In this document: in pieces, positions 44,401-52,690 of the stretch | Position numbering within the stretch: position 1 is the stretch's first letter | Layout of the letters: every line of letters begins with the position of its first letter | Source: Pseudomonadota bacterium | Lineage (GTDB): Bacteria; Pseudomonadota; Gammaproteobacteria; Burkholderiales; Rhodocyclaceae | Assembly (NCBI GenBank): GCA_018240785.1 | Contig: JAFEFC010000014.1 | Location: 47,657-111,656 of the forward strand | DNA: 64,000 bases | Direction: 5' to 3' | The notes under the pieces: generated by a model | Told to the model about the DNA's origin: nothing | Database searches by the model: none | The model's input: only the letters and a program-made list of their open reading frames with translations | Made by a program: the position numbers and the translations under genes

Positions 44401-45189
44401 ATGGCCAACGAACGCACAGAAACCCTGCAACTGAATCTCGGATCGCTGCGCAGCGCGATGTCGCTGACGCTGCACACGCACCACGCTTCGCGCATCTGGC
44501 ACGGCCGCGCGCCGACCGAGGGGCGCCCCGGCATCATCGGTCTCAACGGCTTCATCGGCGCCATGAACAAGATGAAGCGCGGCGCCGAGCAGGATGACCC
44601 GTACTCGGACTGGTGGATGTTGAGGATCGAGGACAAACTCGCCGACACCAAGACCCGTCTGCAGACCCTGCGCGAACAGGTGGACCAGGCCTTGGCCGAC
44701 GTGCCAGCGGCGCTGTCGCTGGGCGAGAACATGAACGTGCAGCCGGTGAAGCTGCCGCTGTTCGTGAACGCCCAGCTCGGTTTCATAGCGGTGTATCTGC
44801 TGGCCGACTACGACGACTTGGCACGCAAACTCATCCTGGCGCACCACACGGCGCTGATCGACCGCAGCACCTTGGAGCGCTGGCTCAATGATGGCGCGCA
44901 CGCGCTGCGCAGCCTGTTCTCGCTGGCCCAGCAGTACCGCTACTCGGGCACGACGCGCGACGACTTCGCGGCGAAGAACGCGGCGGCGCGAGCGGCGCTG
45001 GAGAAGTTCGGCGAGTTGCCGCAGGACGTGCTGGAAGGCACGCGCCGCTCGCGCTTCGCGCCACCCATCGCGCGGCGGACGAACAAGCCCGGCACGCCGC
45101 CTGCTGCGCCTGCCATCGTGCCCGATGCGCAGGCTCCCACGGGTGGCGCAGCCGATGGTGCGGCGGGCGATGAGGGTGCTGGCGCATGA
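44401..45189 (+). CDS. ICE protein, PFL_4669 family
   Basis: The 262-residue protein has HTHHASRIWHGRAP and GIIGLNGFIGAMNKMKRGAE near its N terminus, followed by a helical middle (LADTKTRLQTLREQVDQALA) and a low-complexity tail. These are features of the PFL_4669 family from PFGI-1-class ICEs, as I recall it. It starts behind palindrome copy 2 and overlaps the DUF3158 gene by four bases. Its role in replication or processing is not established. Confidence 0.8.
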   Translation: MANERTETLQLNLGSLRSAMSLTLHTHHASRIWHGRAPTEGRPGIIGLNGFIGAMNKMKRGAEQDDPYSDWWMLRIEDKLADTKTRLQTLREQVDQALADVPAALSLGENMNVQPVKLPLFVNAQLGFIAVYLLADYDDLARKLILAHHTALIDRSTLERWLNDGAHALRSLFSLAQQYRYSGTTRDDFAAKNAAARAALEKFGELPQDVLEGTRRSRFAPPIARRTNKPGTPPAAPAIVPDAQAPTGGAADGAAGDEGAGA

Positions 45190-45734
45190 CAGCATCGCCC
45201 CCTATCAGCCACTCCACGCGCTTCGTGGCGCTGGAACAGGCGGACTTCCAGCGGCTGGAACACGCAGGCTACCTAAAAGGCCTTTTACAGCCTTTTAAGG
45301 GTAAGGGGAGTCTGGAGACCTGGGCCAGCCAGTGCGCTGCGCTGCGCGACGACGTGATTGGCCTGGCACAGCGGCGCGTGCTGCCCCAGGCGCGCGCCTA
45401 TCCATTCAGTCTGCTCGACGTGCAACTGGCCCAGCAGGCCACTGGCGCAGGGACGACCTTCCTGCGCTGGCGCAACCTCGACCGTTCCTCCATGGGCGTG
45501 GCGTTGTGGGAGGCCCTGCTGGCCAACCCCGCGACGCCAGCCGCGCTGATCGACGAGCTGTACGCGATCGAACTGCAGCGCATCGTGCTGAACATGCAGA
45601 TCAGTCTGACCCACAGCATCGCTCGCCAAGCCCTGGAATGCGCCAACAAGGCCGCGCAGGCCGAAGCGGCTTACCTGCGGCGCGTCCACGGGCATACCGC
45701 GTCCGTTCCACCCACCACCAAGGAGTCACCATGA
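45186..45734 (+). CDS. DUF3158 ICE protein
   Basis: The 182-residue protein includes FQRLEHAGYLKGLLQPFKGK and TTFLRWRNLDRSSMGVALWE, typical of DUF3158 proteins found just before ssb in this ICE class. A small run of A/T-rich codons near 45270-45300 departs from local GC. It overlaps both neighbours by four bases, so PFL_4669, DUF3158 and ssb form one coupled unit. Confidence 0.78.
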   Translation: MTASPPISHSTRFVALEQADFQRLEHAGYLKGLLQPFKGKGSLETWASQCAALRDDVIGLAQRRVLPQARAYPFSLLDVQLAQQATGAGTTFLRWRNLDRSSMGVALWEALLANPATPAALIDELYAIELQRIVLNMQISLTHSIARQALECANKAAQAEAAYLRRVHGHTASVPPTTKESP

Positions 45735-46114
45735 GCACGCACTTCGTCGGCGAGGGCAACATCGGTTCTGCGCCGGACTACCGCGAATTTCCGAACGGCA
45801 ACGACGAGCCGCGCCGGCTGCTTCGCCTGAACGTCTACTTCGACAACCCGATCCCGAAGAAGGACGGCGAGTACGAAGATCGCGGCGGATTCTGGGCGCC
45901 CGTGGAGCTGTGGCACCGCGACGCCGAGCACTGGAAGACGCTGTACCAGAAAGGTATGCGGGTGCTGGTCGAGGGCCGCACCGTGCGCGACGAATGGGAG
46001 GACGCCGACGAGAACGAGCGCGTGACTTTCAAGGTCGAGGCGCGGCGCGTGGGCATCCTGCCGTACCGCATCGAGTCGGTGGCGCTCAGCGCCAAGCCGG
46101 CCGGCGGACAGTAA
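45731..46114 (+). CDS. ssb: Single-stranded DNA-binding protein, ICE type
   Basis: The 127-residue OB-fold protein begins MSTHFVGEGNIGSAPDYREF and has GGFWAPVELWHRDAEHW and GMRVLVEGRTVRDEW, as in Ssb proteins. The acidic Ssb C-terminal tail (DDDIPF) is absent, as it often is in element-encoded versions. It should protect single-stranded ICE DNA after transfer or during rolling replication. Confidence 0.88.
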   Translation: MSTHFVGEGNIGSAPDYREFPNGNDEPRRLLRLNVYFDNPIPKKDGEYEDRGGFWAPVELWHRDAEHWKTLYQKGMRVLVEGRTVRDEWEDADENERVTFKVEARRVGILPYRIESVALSAKPAGGQ

Positions 46115-46181
46115 TTCGCCCATCGCCGTTCCCCCGAGGGCGGCTGTAGCAACCGTCATACGCCCGCGATGCACCAGCGAG

Positions 46182-46198
46182 CTATCCCCAGGGGATAG
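46182..46198. promoter_or_regulatory. 17-bp palindrome, copy 3
   Basis: CTATCCCC-A-GGGGATAG, 210 bases upstream of topB. The flanks differ from copies 1 and 2, which isolates the 17 bp as the conserved core. Confidence 0.65.
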
Positions 46199-46408
46199 CT
46201 CCAAGGTCGTCCACGGAGTTCCAGCCGCCCTCCCGAAACGACGCTCTTGCTGTGCCAGCTCCTACGATCTATGCACACCGCTGCGGCAACGAACCGCCTG
46301 CCGATCACAAAGCGGTGTCTGCATCAATCGACTTCCTTGCTGCCGGCATCTCCTGGCCCCGCCAAGCTGACGCCCATCCGATGAACCGCACATTTCCAAG
46401 GAGGCTTC

Positions 46409-48424
46409 ATGCGCGTGTTCCTGTGCGAGAAGCCGTCCCAGGGCAAGGACATCGCCCGTGTGCTGGGTGCCGGTCAACGCGGCAACGGCTGCTACAGCGG
46501 CGCCGGTGTCGTCGTGACCTGGTGCATCGGTCATCTGGTGGAGGCGGTTCCACCCGAGGGCTACGGTGAGCAATACAAGCGCTGGGCCATCGAGCAACTG
46601 CCCATTCTTCCTGAGCGTTGGCGTGTCGAGCCCAAGGCGGCGACCGCAGCGCAATTCAAGGTCGTGCAGCAGCTCGTCGCCAAGGCGGGCGAGCTGGTAA
46701 TTGCGACCGACGCCGACCGCGAGGGCGAGATGATTGCCCGCGAGATCATCGACCTGTGCGGCTACCGCGGGCCGATTCAGCGCCTGTGGCTGTCGGCGCT
46801 CAACGATGCGTCGATCCGCAAAGCGCTGGGTGCGCTCAAGCCGTCCGCCGAGACGCTGCCGCTGTACTTCTCCGCACTCGCCCGATCGCGCGCCGACTGG
46901 CTGATCGGGATGAACCTGAGCCGCTTGTTCACACTGCTGGGGCGCCAGGCCGGCTATACCGGCGTGCTGTCGGTGGGGCGCGTGCAGACGCCGACGCTGA
47001 AGCTGGTGGTGGATCGTGATCGCGAGATCGCGCGATTCGTCTGCGTACCGTTCTGGGCCATCGAGGTTGCGCTTTCGCATGCAGGCCAGTCCTTCGTCGC
47101 AAGCTGGACGCCGCCGCAAGGCAGCACCGACGATGCGGGCCGCTGCCTGCAACAGCCGGTGGCGCAGCAGGCCGCCGAGCGCCTGCGCACGGCCGGCTCC
47201 GCCCAGGTGCTGTCGGTAGAAACCGAGCGCGTTCGCGAAGGGCCGCCGCTGCCGTTCGACCTGGGCACGCTGCAGGAGGTGTGCTCCAAGCAGTTGGGCC
47301 TCGACGTGCAGGAGACGCTGGACATTGCCCAGGCGCTGTACGAGACGCACAAGGCGACAACGTATCCGCGCTCGGATTCGGGCTACCTGCCCGAGAGCAT
47401 GCTGGCCGAGGTACCGACCGTACTCGACAGCCTGGTCAAGACCGACCCCAGCCTGCGGCCGCTGATCGAGCGCCTGGATCGCCAACAGCGCTCGCGTGCA
47501 TGGAACGACGGCAAGGTGTCGGCTCACCACGGCATCATCCCGACGCTGGAGCCCACCAACCTGTCGGCCATGAACGAGAAGGAACTGGCCGTCTACCGGC
47601 TGATCCGCGCTCATTACCTCGCGCAGTTCCTCCCGCACCATGAGTTCGACCGGACGGTGGCGCAGTTCTCGTGCGGCAGCCAGTCGCTGGCGGCCGTGGG
47701 CAAGCAGATCGCCGTCACCGGCTGGCGCGAGGTGCTGGCATCGCCGGCACCGGACGATGCCGATGGCGAGGATGCGCTGCGCAGCCAGGTTCTGCCCGCC
47801 CTGCATGCGGGCCTGTCCTGCCCGGTCGGAAAGGTGGATCTCAAGGCGCTGAAGACGCTGCCGCCCAAGCCCTACACGCAGGGCGAGCTGATCAAGGCCA
47901 TGAAGACCGTCGCCAAGTTCGTGACCGACCCGCGGCTGAAACAGAAGCTGCGAGATACCACCGGCATCGGCACCGAGGCGACACGCGCCAACATCATCAA
48001 CGGTCTGATCGGTCGCGGCTACCTGGTCAAGAAAGGCCGTGCCGTCCGCGCTTCCGACGCGGCATTCACGCTCATCGACGCGGTGCCCTCGGCCATCGCC
48101 GACCCCGGCACCACGGCGGTGTGGGAGCAGGCGCTCGACATGATCGAGGCCGGCCAGATGGCGTTGGACACCTTCATCGAGAAGCAGTCCGTGTGGGTCG
48201 GTCAGCTCGTGCAGCAGTACCGCGGCGCGACGCTCTCGCTCAAGCTGCCGCCGGTGCCGGCCTGCCCGCAGTGCGGCGCACCGATGCAGCAGCGCACGGG
48301 CAAGAGCGGCGCGTTCTGGTCCTGCTGGCGCTACCCGGACTGCAAGGGCACGTTGCCGATCGAGTCCCCGACGGGCCGACGCAGCGCACCGCGCAAGCGG
48401 CGCGCTGCCTCCAAGGCGTCCTGA
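46409..48424 (+). CDS. topB: DNA topoisomerase III (type IA)
   Basis: The 671-residue enzyme has the Toprim motifs CEKPSQGKDIA and IATDADREGEMIAREI. The catalytic-tyrosine region falls within KATTYPRSDSGYLPESML, and a zinc-finger-like CPQCGAPM ... CWRYPDCKG lies at the C terminus. TopB decatenates or processes single-stranded regions; such genes are constant in this ICE family. The start has AAGGAG. The 294-base leader holds palindrome copy 3. Confidence 0.94.
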   Translation: MRVFLCEKPSQGKDIARVLGAGQRGNGCYSGAGVVVTWCIGHLVEAVPPEGYGEQYKRWAIEQLPILPERWRVEPKAATAAQFKVVQQLVAKAGELVIATDADREGEMIAREIIDLCGYRGPIQRLWLSALNDASIRKALGALKPSAETLPLYFSALARSRADWLIGMNLSRLFTLLGRQAGYTGVLSVGRVQTPTLKLVVDRDREIARFVCVPFWAIEVALSHAGQSFVASWTPPQGSTDDAGRCLQQPVAQQAAERLRTAGSAQVLSVETERVREGPPLPFDLGTLQEVCSKQLGLDVQETLDIAQALYETHKATTYPRSDSGYLPESMLAEVPTVLDSLVKTDPSLRPLIERLDRQQRSRAWNDGKVSAHHGIIPTLEPTNLSAMNEKELAVYRLIRAHYLAQFLPHHEFDRTVAQFSCGSQSLAAVGKQIAVTGWREVLASPAPDDADGEDALRSQVLPALHAGLSCPVGKVDLKALKTLPPKPYTQGELIKAMKTVAKFVTDPRLKQKLRDTTGIGTEATRANIINGLIGRGYLVKKGRAVRASDAAFTLIDAVPSAIADPGTTAVWEQALDMIEAGQMALDTFIEKQSVWVGQLVQQYRGATLSLKLPPVPACPQCGAPMQQRTGKSGAFWSCWRYPDCKGTLPIESPTGRRSAPRKRRAASKAS

Positions 48425-49001
48425 TCCTCGCTTCCCCCCTGCCGCGCCGGCCACTTCACTGGCGGCGAGGCAAACGTCCCGCACCGCGCGGGACTCCAAA
48501 GCGCGCGTCTCCTTCTGCAACGGTGTGCGCGCCCCGTCTGCCCGCCATCGGGCGACGGGGCGAGAAGGTCATTGCTCCACGAATCGCGTCCGCCGCCATT
48601 CCCTTGATCGGTGTGCCTTGCCTCGGTCATGAGGGGCTTCCTGACGCCTTGCCGCCGCGCGAGCCGTGAGGAGGCCCCTTGGCCGAGGGTACTCCGTGCC
48701 GGTGCCCGCCGGCGAAACATCGGGCTCCCTTTGTGTGTGGATGCACGCCAGAGGTTTCCGGCCCCAGCCACGAAACGGGCCGGGTGCGATTGCTGACGCA
48801 GCGAACGGCTTTGACGACGGCCTGCGCTGACGCAGCCCACAGGTGGTTTTCCTTCCTCTCCAGCCGAAGGCCCGCATGGCCTTCGGCGCCCTGGTCCTTG
48901 CCTTGTCCCGTGACGCGGGCCTGCCCTAAAGCGGGCCGTCCGCGATTCGGTTTTCCCTGCGACGGCAGCCATGCCTCGCGCCCATCCTCACGCCATGCGT
49001 T
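48425..49001. other. 577-bp structured intergenic region after topB
   Basis: I see no gene. Several hairpins occur: GTCCCGC/GCGGGAC near 48476-48492, and GCCCCGTC/GACGGGGC around 48530-48561 enclosing a second stem. CCGAAGGCC/GGCCTTCGG is near 48862-48884. GCTGACGCAGC occurs twice as a direct repeat (48792-48802 and 48826-48836). The first hairpins could terminate topB transcription; the rest resemble a structured leader. Confidence 0.4.
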
Positions 49002-49070
49002 GCTGACAGTCGTCAGCGGCATGCCCTGGCAGTCTCGGTCTTCAAGACTGCAACGCGGTTCGCCGCGTTG
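49002..49070 (+). ncRNA. Three-stem structured element, copy A
   Basis: P1 is GCTGAC/GTCAGC (49002-49017). The linker GGCATGCCCTGG follows. P2 is CAGTC/GACTG (49030-49050) with an 11-base loop ending CTTCAA. P3 is CAACGCGG/CCGCGTTG (49051-49070) with a TTCG loop. It lies 133 bases before the gene at 49204. Confidence 0.6.
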
Positions 49071-49203
49071 ACCGATCCAGTCCGCTTCGCATCGCCCACC
49101 GCGGACGCTCGCCGGCCTGGCGACGATGCACTTTTCTCAACCACCCGAGGGGAACCCCATCCCCTGCGGGATGCGTGCTCCCCGACCCACCAAGGAGCAC
49201 GGC

Positions 49204-49440
49204 ATGTCTGAACCTTCCGCATCTTCCTCTGCAACCGCAGTGCGCAGTGGTGCGCTGGCGCTGGCCTGGACCGGCAAGCGTTTGCCGCTACAGGTGCTGC
49301 GCAGCGCGGCCGGCCACTACATCGGCACGCAAGACGACGAAGGCCCGGTATCGCGGGAGTCCGTCGAGTATTTCCCGAACCACCTCGCAGCACAGCGCGC
49401 CCTGGATACCCATGCCTGGACACAGCGCGCTCACCCCTGA
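49204..49440 (+). CDS. Small ICE protein of unknown function
   Basis: The 78-residue protein has ALAWTGKRLPLQVLRSAAGHYIGT (core LPLQVLRSAAGHYIGT) and ends ESVEYFPNHLAAQRALDT. The start has AAGGAGC upstream. Small proteins with this composition occur after topB in related ICEs, from memory. It has its own leader with structured element A. No enzymatic motif is visible. Confidence 0.7.
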   Translation: MSEPSASSSATAVRSGALALAWTGKRLPLQVLRSAAGHYIGTQDDEGPVSRESVEYFPNHLAAQRALDTHAWTQRAHP

Positions 49441-49465
49441 TTCCCACCCTTCAAGGAGTTCTCTC

Positions 49466-49858
49466 ATGAATCTGTCTTTACCCGAAGACGTGCTCGATCA
49501 GATGGCGCTGGAACAGGCGCACTTCGACGCTGCACCGCAGGCCTTCTTCGAGGCCTGGAAGCGCGGCGCGCAGATCGCCGGCCACGAGTGGTTCGGCGAC
49601 GGCACACGCGAAGGTCTGCAGCGTGCCACCACCAAGTGGGACCTGCGGCCCAACATGCTGATGCTCAACGACGCCTTGGGCGTGCTGAGCAGCGGTCAAC
49701 GCATGTTCCTGTCCGCGATGGTGAGCTTCTACAACTCCCGCGAGGGCGGCGCGATGCTCAAGCGTTGCGGCTTCGAGGGGCTGTCCGACTTCGGCGGCCT
49801 CGATCTGGAACGGCGCCAGGTCATCGCCGACCTCACGCTGCACTACAACGGCTGGTGA
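49466..49858 (+). CDS. ICE protein of unknown function
   Basis: The 130-residue acidic protein starts MNLSLPEDVLDQMALEQAHF and includes ALGVLSSGQRMFLSAMVSFY and RRQVIADLTLHY. AAGGAG precedes the ATG. It is 25 bases after the gene at 49204 and is followed by a strong terminator, so the two are probably a bicistronic unit. Function unknown. Confidence 0.75.
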   Translation: MNLSLPEDVLDQMALEQAHFDAAPQAFFEAWKRGAQIAGHEWFGDGTREGLQRATTKWDLRPNMLMLNDALGVLSSGQRMFLSAMVSFYNSREGGAMLKRCGFEGLSDFGGLDLERRQVIADLTLHYNGW

Positions 49859-49898
49859 GCCGCGCCTGGCAACCCACCGTCTTTTCATCCCACCCCAC

Positions 49899-49934
49899 GA
49901 GGGACATGCGTCCCCGTTCGGGGCTATGTCCCTC
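49899..49934 (+). terminator. Rho-independent-like terminator after 49858
   Basis: GAGGGACAT pairs with ATGTCCCTC, with an inner CCCC/GGGG stem, and CTTCCTTTC follows. Confidence 0.7.
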
Positions 49935-49955
49935 CTTCCTTTCGCAGGAGCGGCC

Positions 49956-49982
49956 ATGTCCCGAATCAGCATCTTCCACTGA
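49956..49982 (+). CDS. Eight-codon leader open frame (speculative)
   Basis: ATG at 49956 has AGGAG six bases upstream and encodes MSRISIFH before a TGA. It lies in the leader of the gene at 50109, upstream of GC-rich hairpins. It could be a regulatory leader peptide or chance. No repeated codon suggests amino-acid attenuation. Confidence 0.25.
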   Translation: MSRISIFH

Positions 49983-50108
49983 ACTGCACCGCCCGCCACC
50001 AGGGCGGCCCGATGCCGCGGCCGGCTGACCGGCTGCCACTTCATCCACCTACTGGGGTTCAATCCCCGGCAGGGGATTGCCTCGGCCATCCTCTGCTGGA
50101 GGAATCCC

Positions 50109-50825
50109 ATGTCTCATTCCAAAAACCCCTTCGTCCGCGGCTACGATGGCCTGTCCGTGCAGCGGCTGCTGGCGATTTCCTACGACGACGACTGCCCGCT
50201 GAGCTATCTGCCGCTGCACGTCTCGCAGTCGCACCTGCCGGACAGCCAGGTCGAGCGCCATGCCTGCGTCTTCTGCGACGACTTCGCGCTGATCACCGAG
50301 GGCCAGAACGTGCCGCCCGAGCTGGACGCGCAGTGCCCCAGCCACGGCATCGCCCGAAACCTCGTCTACGCCGTCATGGCCGAAGAAGCCGGCCAGCCGC
50401 TGCACGTCAGCGATACCTACTCCGAGGAAGCCGCGCGCGAGGTGGTACGCCGCCTGCGCTTCGAGACCGGGTTCTACAGCCGTGCTTGGGAAATCAGTTC
50501 GGCGCACATCACCGAGGAGGCCGGCCGCTATCTGGCCAACCTGGCGGACATCGCCACGCCTAGCGGTTTTCTGTTCGTCGCCTTCCGCATCCCGTACAGC
50601 CCAGCGATCGGTGTGAAGCTGATCGCCACCCCCTGGACGGATGCGAACCTGCAGCTTGTCGAGGGCATCACTGCCGAAGAGCTGCGGCAGGAGCACCGGG
50701 CCAAGGGCGTGCCGGAGTCCCTCGTGGAGGTGTTGCACCTGGCTGCGCTCGCCGACGTGCGTCTGCTGATCTTCGATGCCGACGCGCCCGTGCTGGACGG
50801 GCTGACGCTCTACGACGACGAGTAA
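50109..50825 (+). CDS. ICE protein of unknown function (238 residues)
   Basis: The protein has LLAISYDDDCPLSYLPLHVS, HACVFCDDFALITEGQNVPP and SYSEEAAREVVRRL-like blocks, with no signal peptide or membrane segment. The HxCVFC pattern could bind metal. Such proteins are a constant part of the accessory core in PFGI-1-like ICEs, from memory, and I do not know their role. A GGAGG precedes the start. Confidence 0.75.
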   Translation: MSHSKNPFVRGYDGLSVQRLLAISYDDDCPLSYLPLHVSQSHLPDSQVERHACVFCDDFALITEGQNVPPELDAQCPSHGIARNLVYAVMAEEAGQPLHVSDTYSEEAAREVVRRLRFETGFYSRAWEISSAHITEEAGRYLANLADIATPSGFLFVAFRIPYSPAIGVKLIATPWTDANLQLVEGITAEELRQEHRAKGVPESLVEVLHLAALADVRLLIFDADAPVLDGLTLYDDE

Positions 50826-50839
50826 CCCGCAACCCATTC

Positions 50840-50860
50840 GAGCCCCCCACGTCGGGGCTC
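50840..50860 (+). terminator. Terminator after 50825
   Basis: GAGCCCC/GGGGCTC stem with seven-base loop, followed by TTCTTTTG. Confidence 0.8.
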
Positions 50861-50945
50861 TTCTTTTGCGCGGAACGCGGTGCCGGCGCATTGCCGATTC
50901 CCAACGGACGGTCGCCGCCATGTGCCGCACGCTGGCCGCATGTTC

Positions 50946-51013
50946 GCTGGCGTTGCCGGCAGCATGCCCAGGCAGTCGAGACCTTCAAGACTGCGGCGCG
51001 GTTCGCCGTGCTG
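50946..51013 (+). ncRNA. Three-stem structured element, copy B
   Basis: P1 is GCTGGC/GCCGGC with one G-U pair (50946-50960), the linker is AGCATGCCCAGG, and P2 is CAGTC/GACTG with an 11-base loop ending CTTCAA. P3 is CGGCGCGG/CCGTGCTG, fully pairable with two G-U wobbles, around a TTCG loop. It lies 103 bases before the gene at 51117. Confidence 0.6.
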
Positions 51014-51116
51014 GTTGCTTCGTTCTCCGGGCGCACCCGCGTCCATCCACCTCACCCTCAAGGGACAGACCTCCCTTGCGGGCGGGAGTCCCTTGGTTGC
51101 CACAAGGAGTCTCCCC

Positions 51117-51914
51117 ATGGATACCCAAGCCATCCGCGCACAGATGCCGACGCTCGTCGTCGGTCATGTGCCTTCCAACGTCCGTTCGTTCAAGTTCAAC
51201 ATCTTCGACGGCCAGCCCAAGGTTTCGACGCTGGGCTTTCACATCGACCCGAAGCCTTTCGAGGGCAAGGTCATCGCCACCACCGACGAGGCCATCATCG
51301 TCAAGACGGCGCAGGCCGAGTTCGCGGTGCTCGATCGCACCCTCGTGACCGAGGTGCCCGACGAAGGCGCCAAGGTGCAGGTCGAACCCTATGTCAGACG
51401 CCGCTTCGACGGTCAGCGGGCGGACACGCCCGAGGAGCAGACCGAGTTCACCGCCGACGGCCAGCCCTACACGGTGAAGCGGTTCGTGCTCGGTTCCGCA
51501 CCGGCGAAGCTGCCGATCCCCGAGCCGCGCTGCCCCGAGCTGCAGGAACTGATCGTCCAACTGGAGCAGTTGCCCGCTCCCGACGGTTTCCGGCGCATCA
51601 CCCACATGCTGGTGGATGCCGGTGCGCGGGACATCACCTGGGTCGATCCGGCGCCCGCCGACATCATCCGCACGCCGCCGGCCATCGGCTTTACCGTCGC
51701 CACGATGAAGTTCCAGGGTCGCGTCACCGTGCTGTATGAGCGTGGCCTCGACCTCTACGCGGTGGAGCTGCACCGCGACGGCGAGTTGATCGAACGGGTC
51801 GATGAGGTGTTCTTCGACACCCTCGGCGAGACGCTGGAACGGCTGATCGACGACGGGAGCTGGAGACGCATCCGCGTGCAGTGCCTGTCGGGTCGCAAGG
51901 CTGTCCGGCACTGA
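51117..51914 (+). CDS. ICE protein of unknown function (265 residues)
   Basis: The soluble protein has a beta-rich N-terminal part (VVGHVPSNVRSFKFNIFDGQ, VIATTDEAIIVKTAQAEFAV) and a second part (FRRITHMLVDAGARDITWVD ... TVLYERGLDLYAVELHRDGE). No catalytic motif is evident. CAAGGAG precedes the ATG. It is a single-gene unit bounded by element B upstream and a terminator downstream. Confidence 0.75.
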   Translation: MDTQAIRAQMPTLVVGHVPSNVRSFKFNIFDGQPKVSTLGFHIDPKPFEGKVIATTDEAIIVKTAQAEFAVLDRTLVTEVPDEGAKVQVEPYVRRRFDGQRADTPEEQTEFTADGQPYTVKRFVLGSAPAKLPIPEPRCPELQELIVQLEQLPAPDGFRRITHMLVDAGARDITWVDPAPADIIRTPPAIGFTVATMKFQGRVTVLYERGLDLYAVELHRDGELIERVDEVFFDTLGETLERLIDDGSWRRIRVQCLSGRKAVRH

Positions 51915-51924
51915 CCTCCCAGCA

Positions 51925-51949
51925 GCTTCCCGCCCTCGCGGCGGGAAGC
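51925..51949 (+). terminator. Terminator after 51914
   Basis: GCTTCCCGCC/GGCGGGAAGC, a perfect 10-bp stem with a five-base loop, followed by CTCTCTTTCTG. Confidence 0.8.
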
Positions 51950-51980
51950 CTCTCTTTCTGCCTCCCTGGAGATCACACCC

Positions 51981-52346
51981 ATGACTGTTCGATTCAAAGG
52001 CACGGAGCTGCGGCCCGTGCTCGCCGAAGCGGTGGCGAATCAATGCCGCGTCATCCTGGTCAAGGATCAGGGCGTGTACTTCCTGGCCGAACGCGGCGAG
52101 CGCCGGCTCGATGGTCGCCAGAAGACCATCGCCTATGCCGCCGGCTGCAACCCGGATGTCGATGCCTTCGACGACTGGTGGGAGTTGGCGCGCGCCGCGT
52201 TCGGCGGCGATGACTTTGGCGAGTTCTTCGATCCGCAGGAGGGCGTGTTTGCGCGCATCCTGCACAGCGAGGATGACCTCGACGTGTCCGCCACCGCGAC
52301 ACACCTGTCGCTGCAGGCGGTTCCTTCCACGCCCAGCGGTAACTGA
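51981..52346 (+). CDS. DUF3085 ICE protein
   Basis: The 121-residue protein starts MTVRFKGTELRPVLAEAVAN and continues QCRVILVKDQGVYFLAERGE, which I recognise as the DUF3085 signature. The second half has DDWWELARAAFGGDDFGEFF. Function unknown. CTGGAG lies before the start. It is bounded by terminators on both sides. Confidence 0.8.
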   Translation: MTVRFKGTELRPVLAEAVANQCRVILVKDQGVYFLAERGERRLDGRQKTIAYAAGCNPDVDAFDDWWELARAAFGGDDFGEFFDPQEGVFARILHSEDDLDVSATATHLSLQAVPSTPSGN

Positions 52347-52358
52347 CCGCCCATCCCT

Positions 52359-52378
52359 GGCCCCCGCTCCCGGGGGCC
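52359..52378 (+). terminator. Terminator after the DUF3085 gene
   Basis: GGCCCCC/GGGGGCC stem with six-base loop, followed by TCTTTCTT. Confidence 0.8.
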
Positions 52379-52466
52379 TCTTTCTTCACGGCAATGCGGA
52401 CAGCCGCGAGTGCCGATTGCCGCTCGCATGCGCACCGTCCTGGCGCCACGCTTCCGGCCATGTTCC

Positions 52467-52537
52467 GCTGACGTCCGTCAGCGACATGCCCAGGCAGCCA
52501 CGATCTTCAAGGCTGCGACGCGGTTCCGACCGCGTTG
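52467..52537 (+). ncRNA. Three-stem structured element, copy C
   Basis: P1 is GCTGAC/GTCAGC (52467-52482), the linker is GACATGCCCAGG, and P2 is CAGCC/GGCTG, a paired change relative to CAGTC/GACTG in copies A and B. P3 is CGACGCGG/CCGCGTTG with one G-U pair and a TTCCGA loop. It lies 153 bases before the STY4534/DUF3577 gene. Confidence 0.65.
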
Positions 52538-52690
52538 ATCACACCAGTTCGCACCGGCATCCATGCGCGAACAGCCATTGGTTCTCGATGGCGATGCCAC
52601 CAAGCTGTTCCATCAACCCACGCGGGGGTTCCACACCTTCCCCGCCTGGGTCGGGTGTGTCTCCGCCTCATTGTTCCCAGGAGATTCACC

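Noticed and set aside
43228-46198. The 17-bp palindromes as ends of a mobile element
   Set aside because: They are inside intergenic regions before genes, in three copies with no transposase and no target duplications. A regulatory role fits better.
49002-52537. The three-stem repeats as REP/BIME or CRISPR-like repeats
   Set aside because: They are not clustered or regularly spaced, and each lies in a leader at a similar distance from a start codon. No CRISPR array is present in the window.
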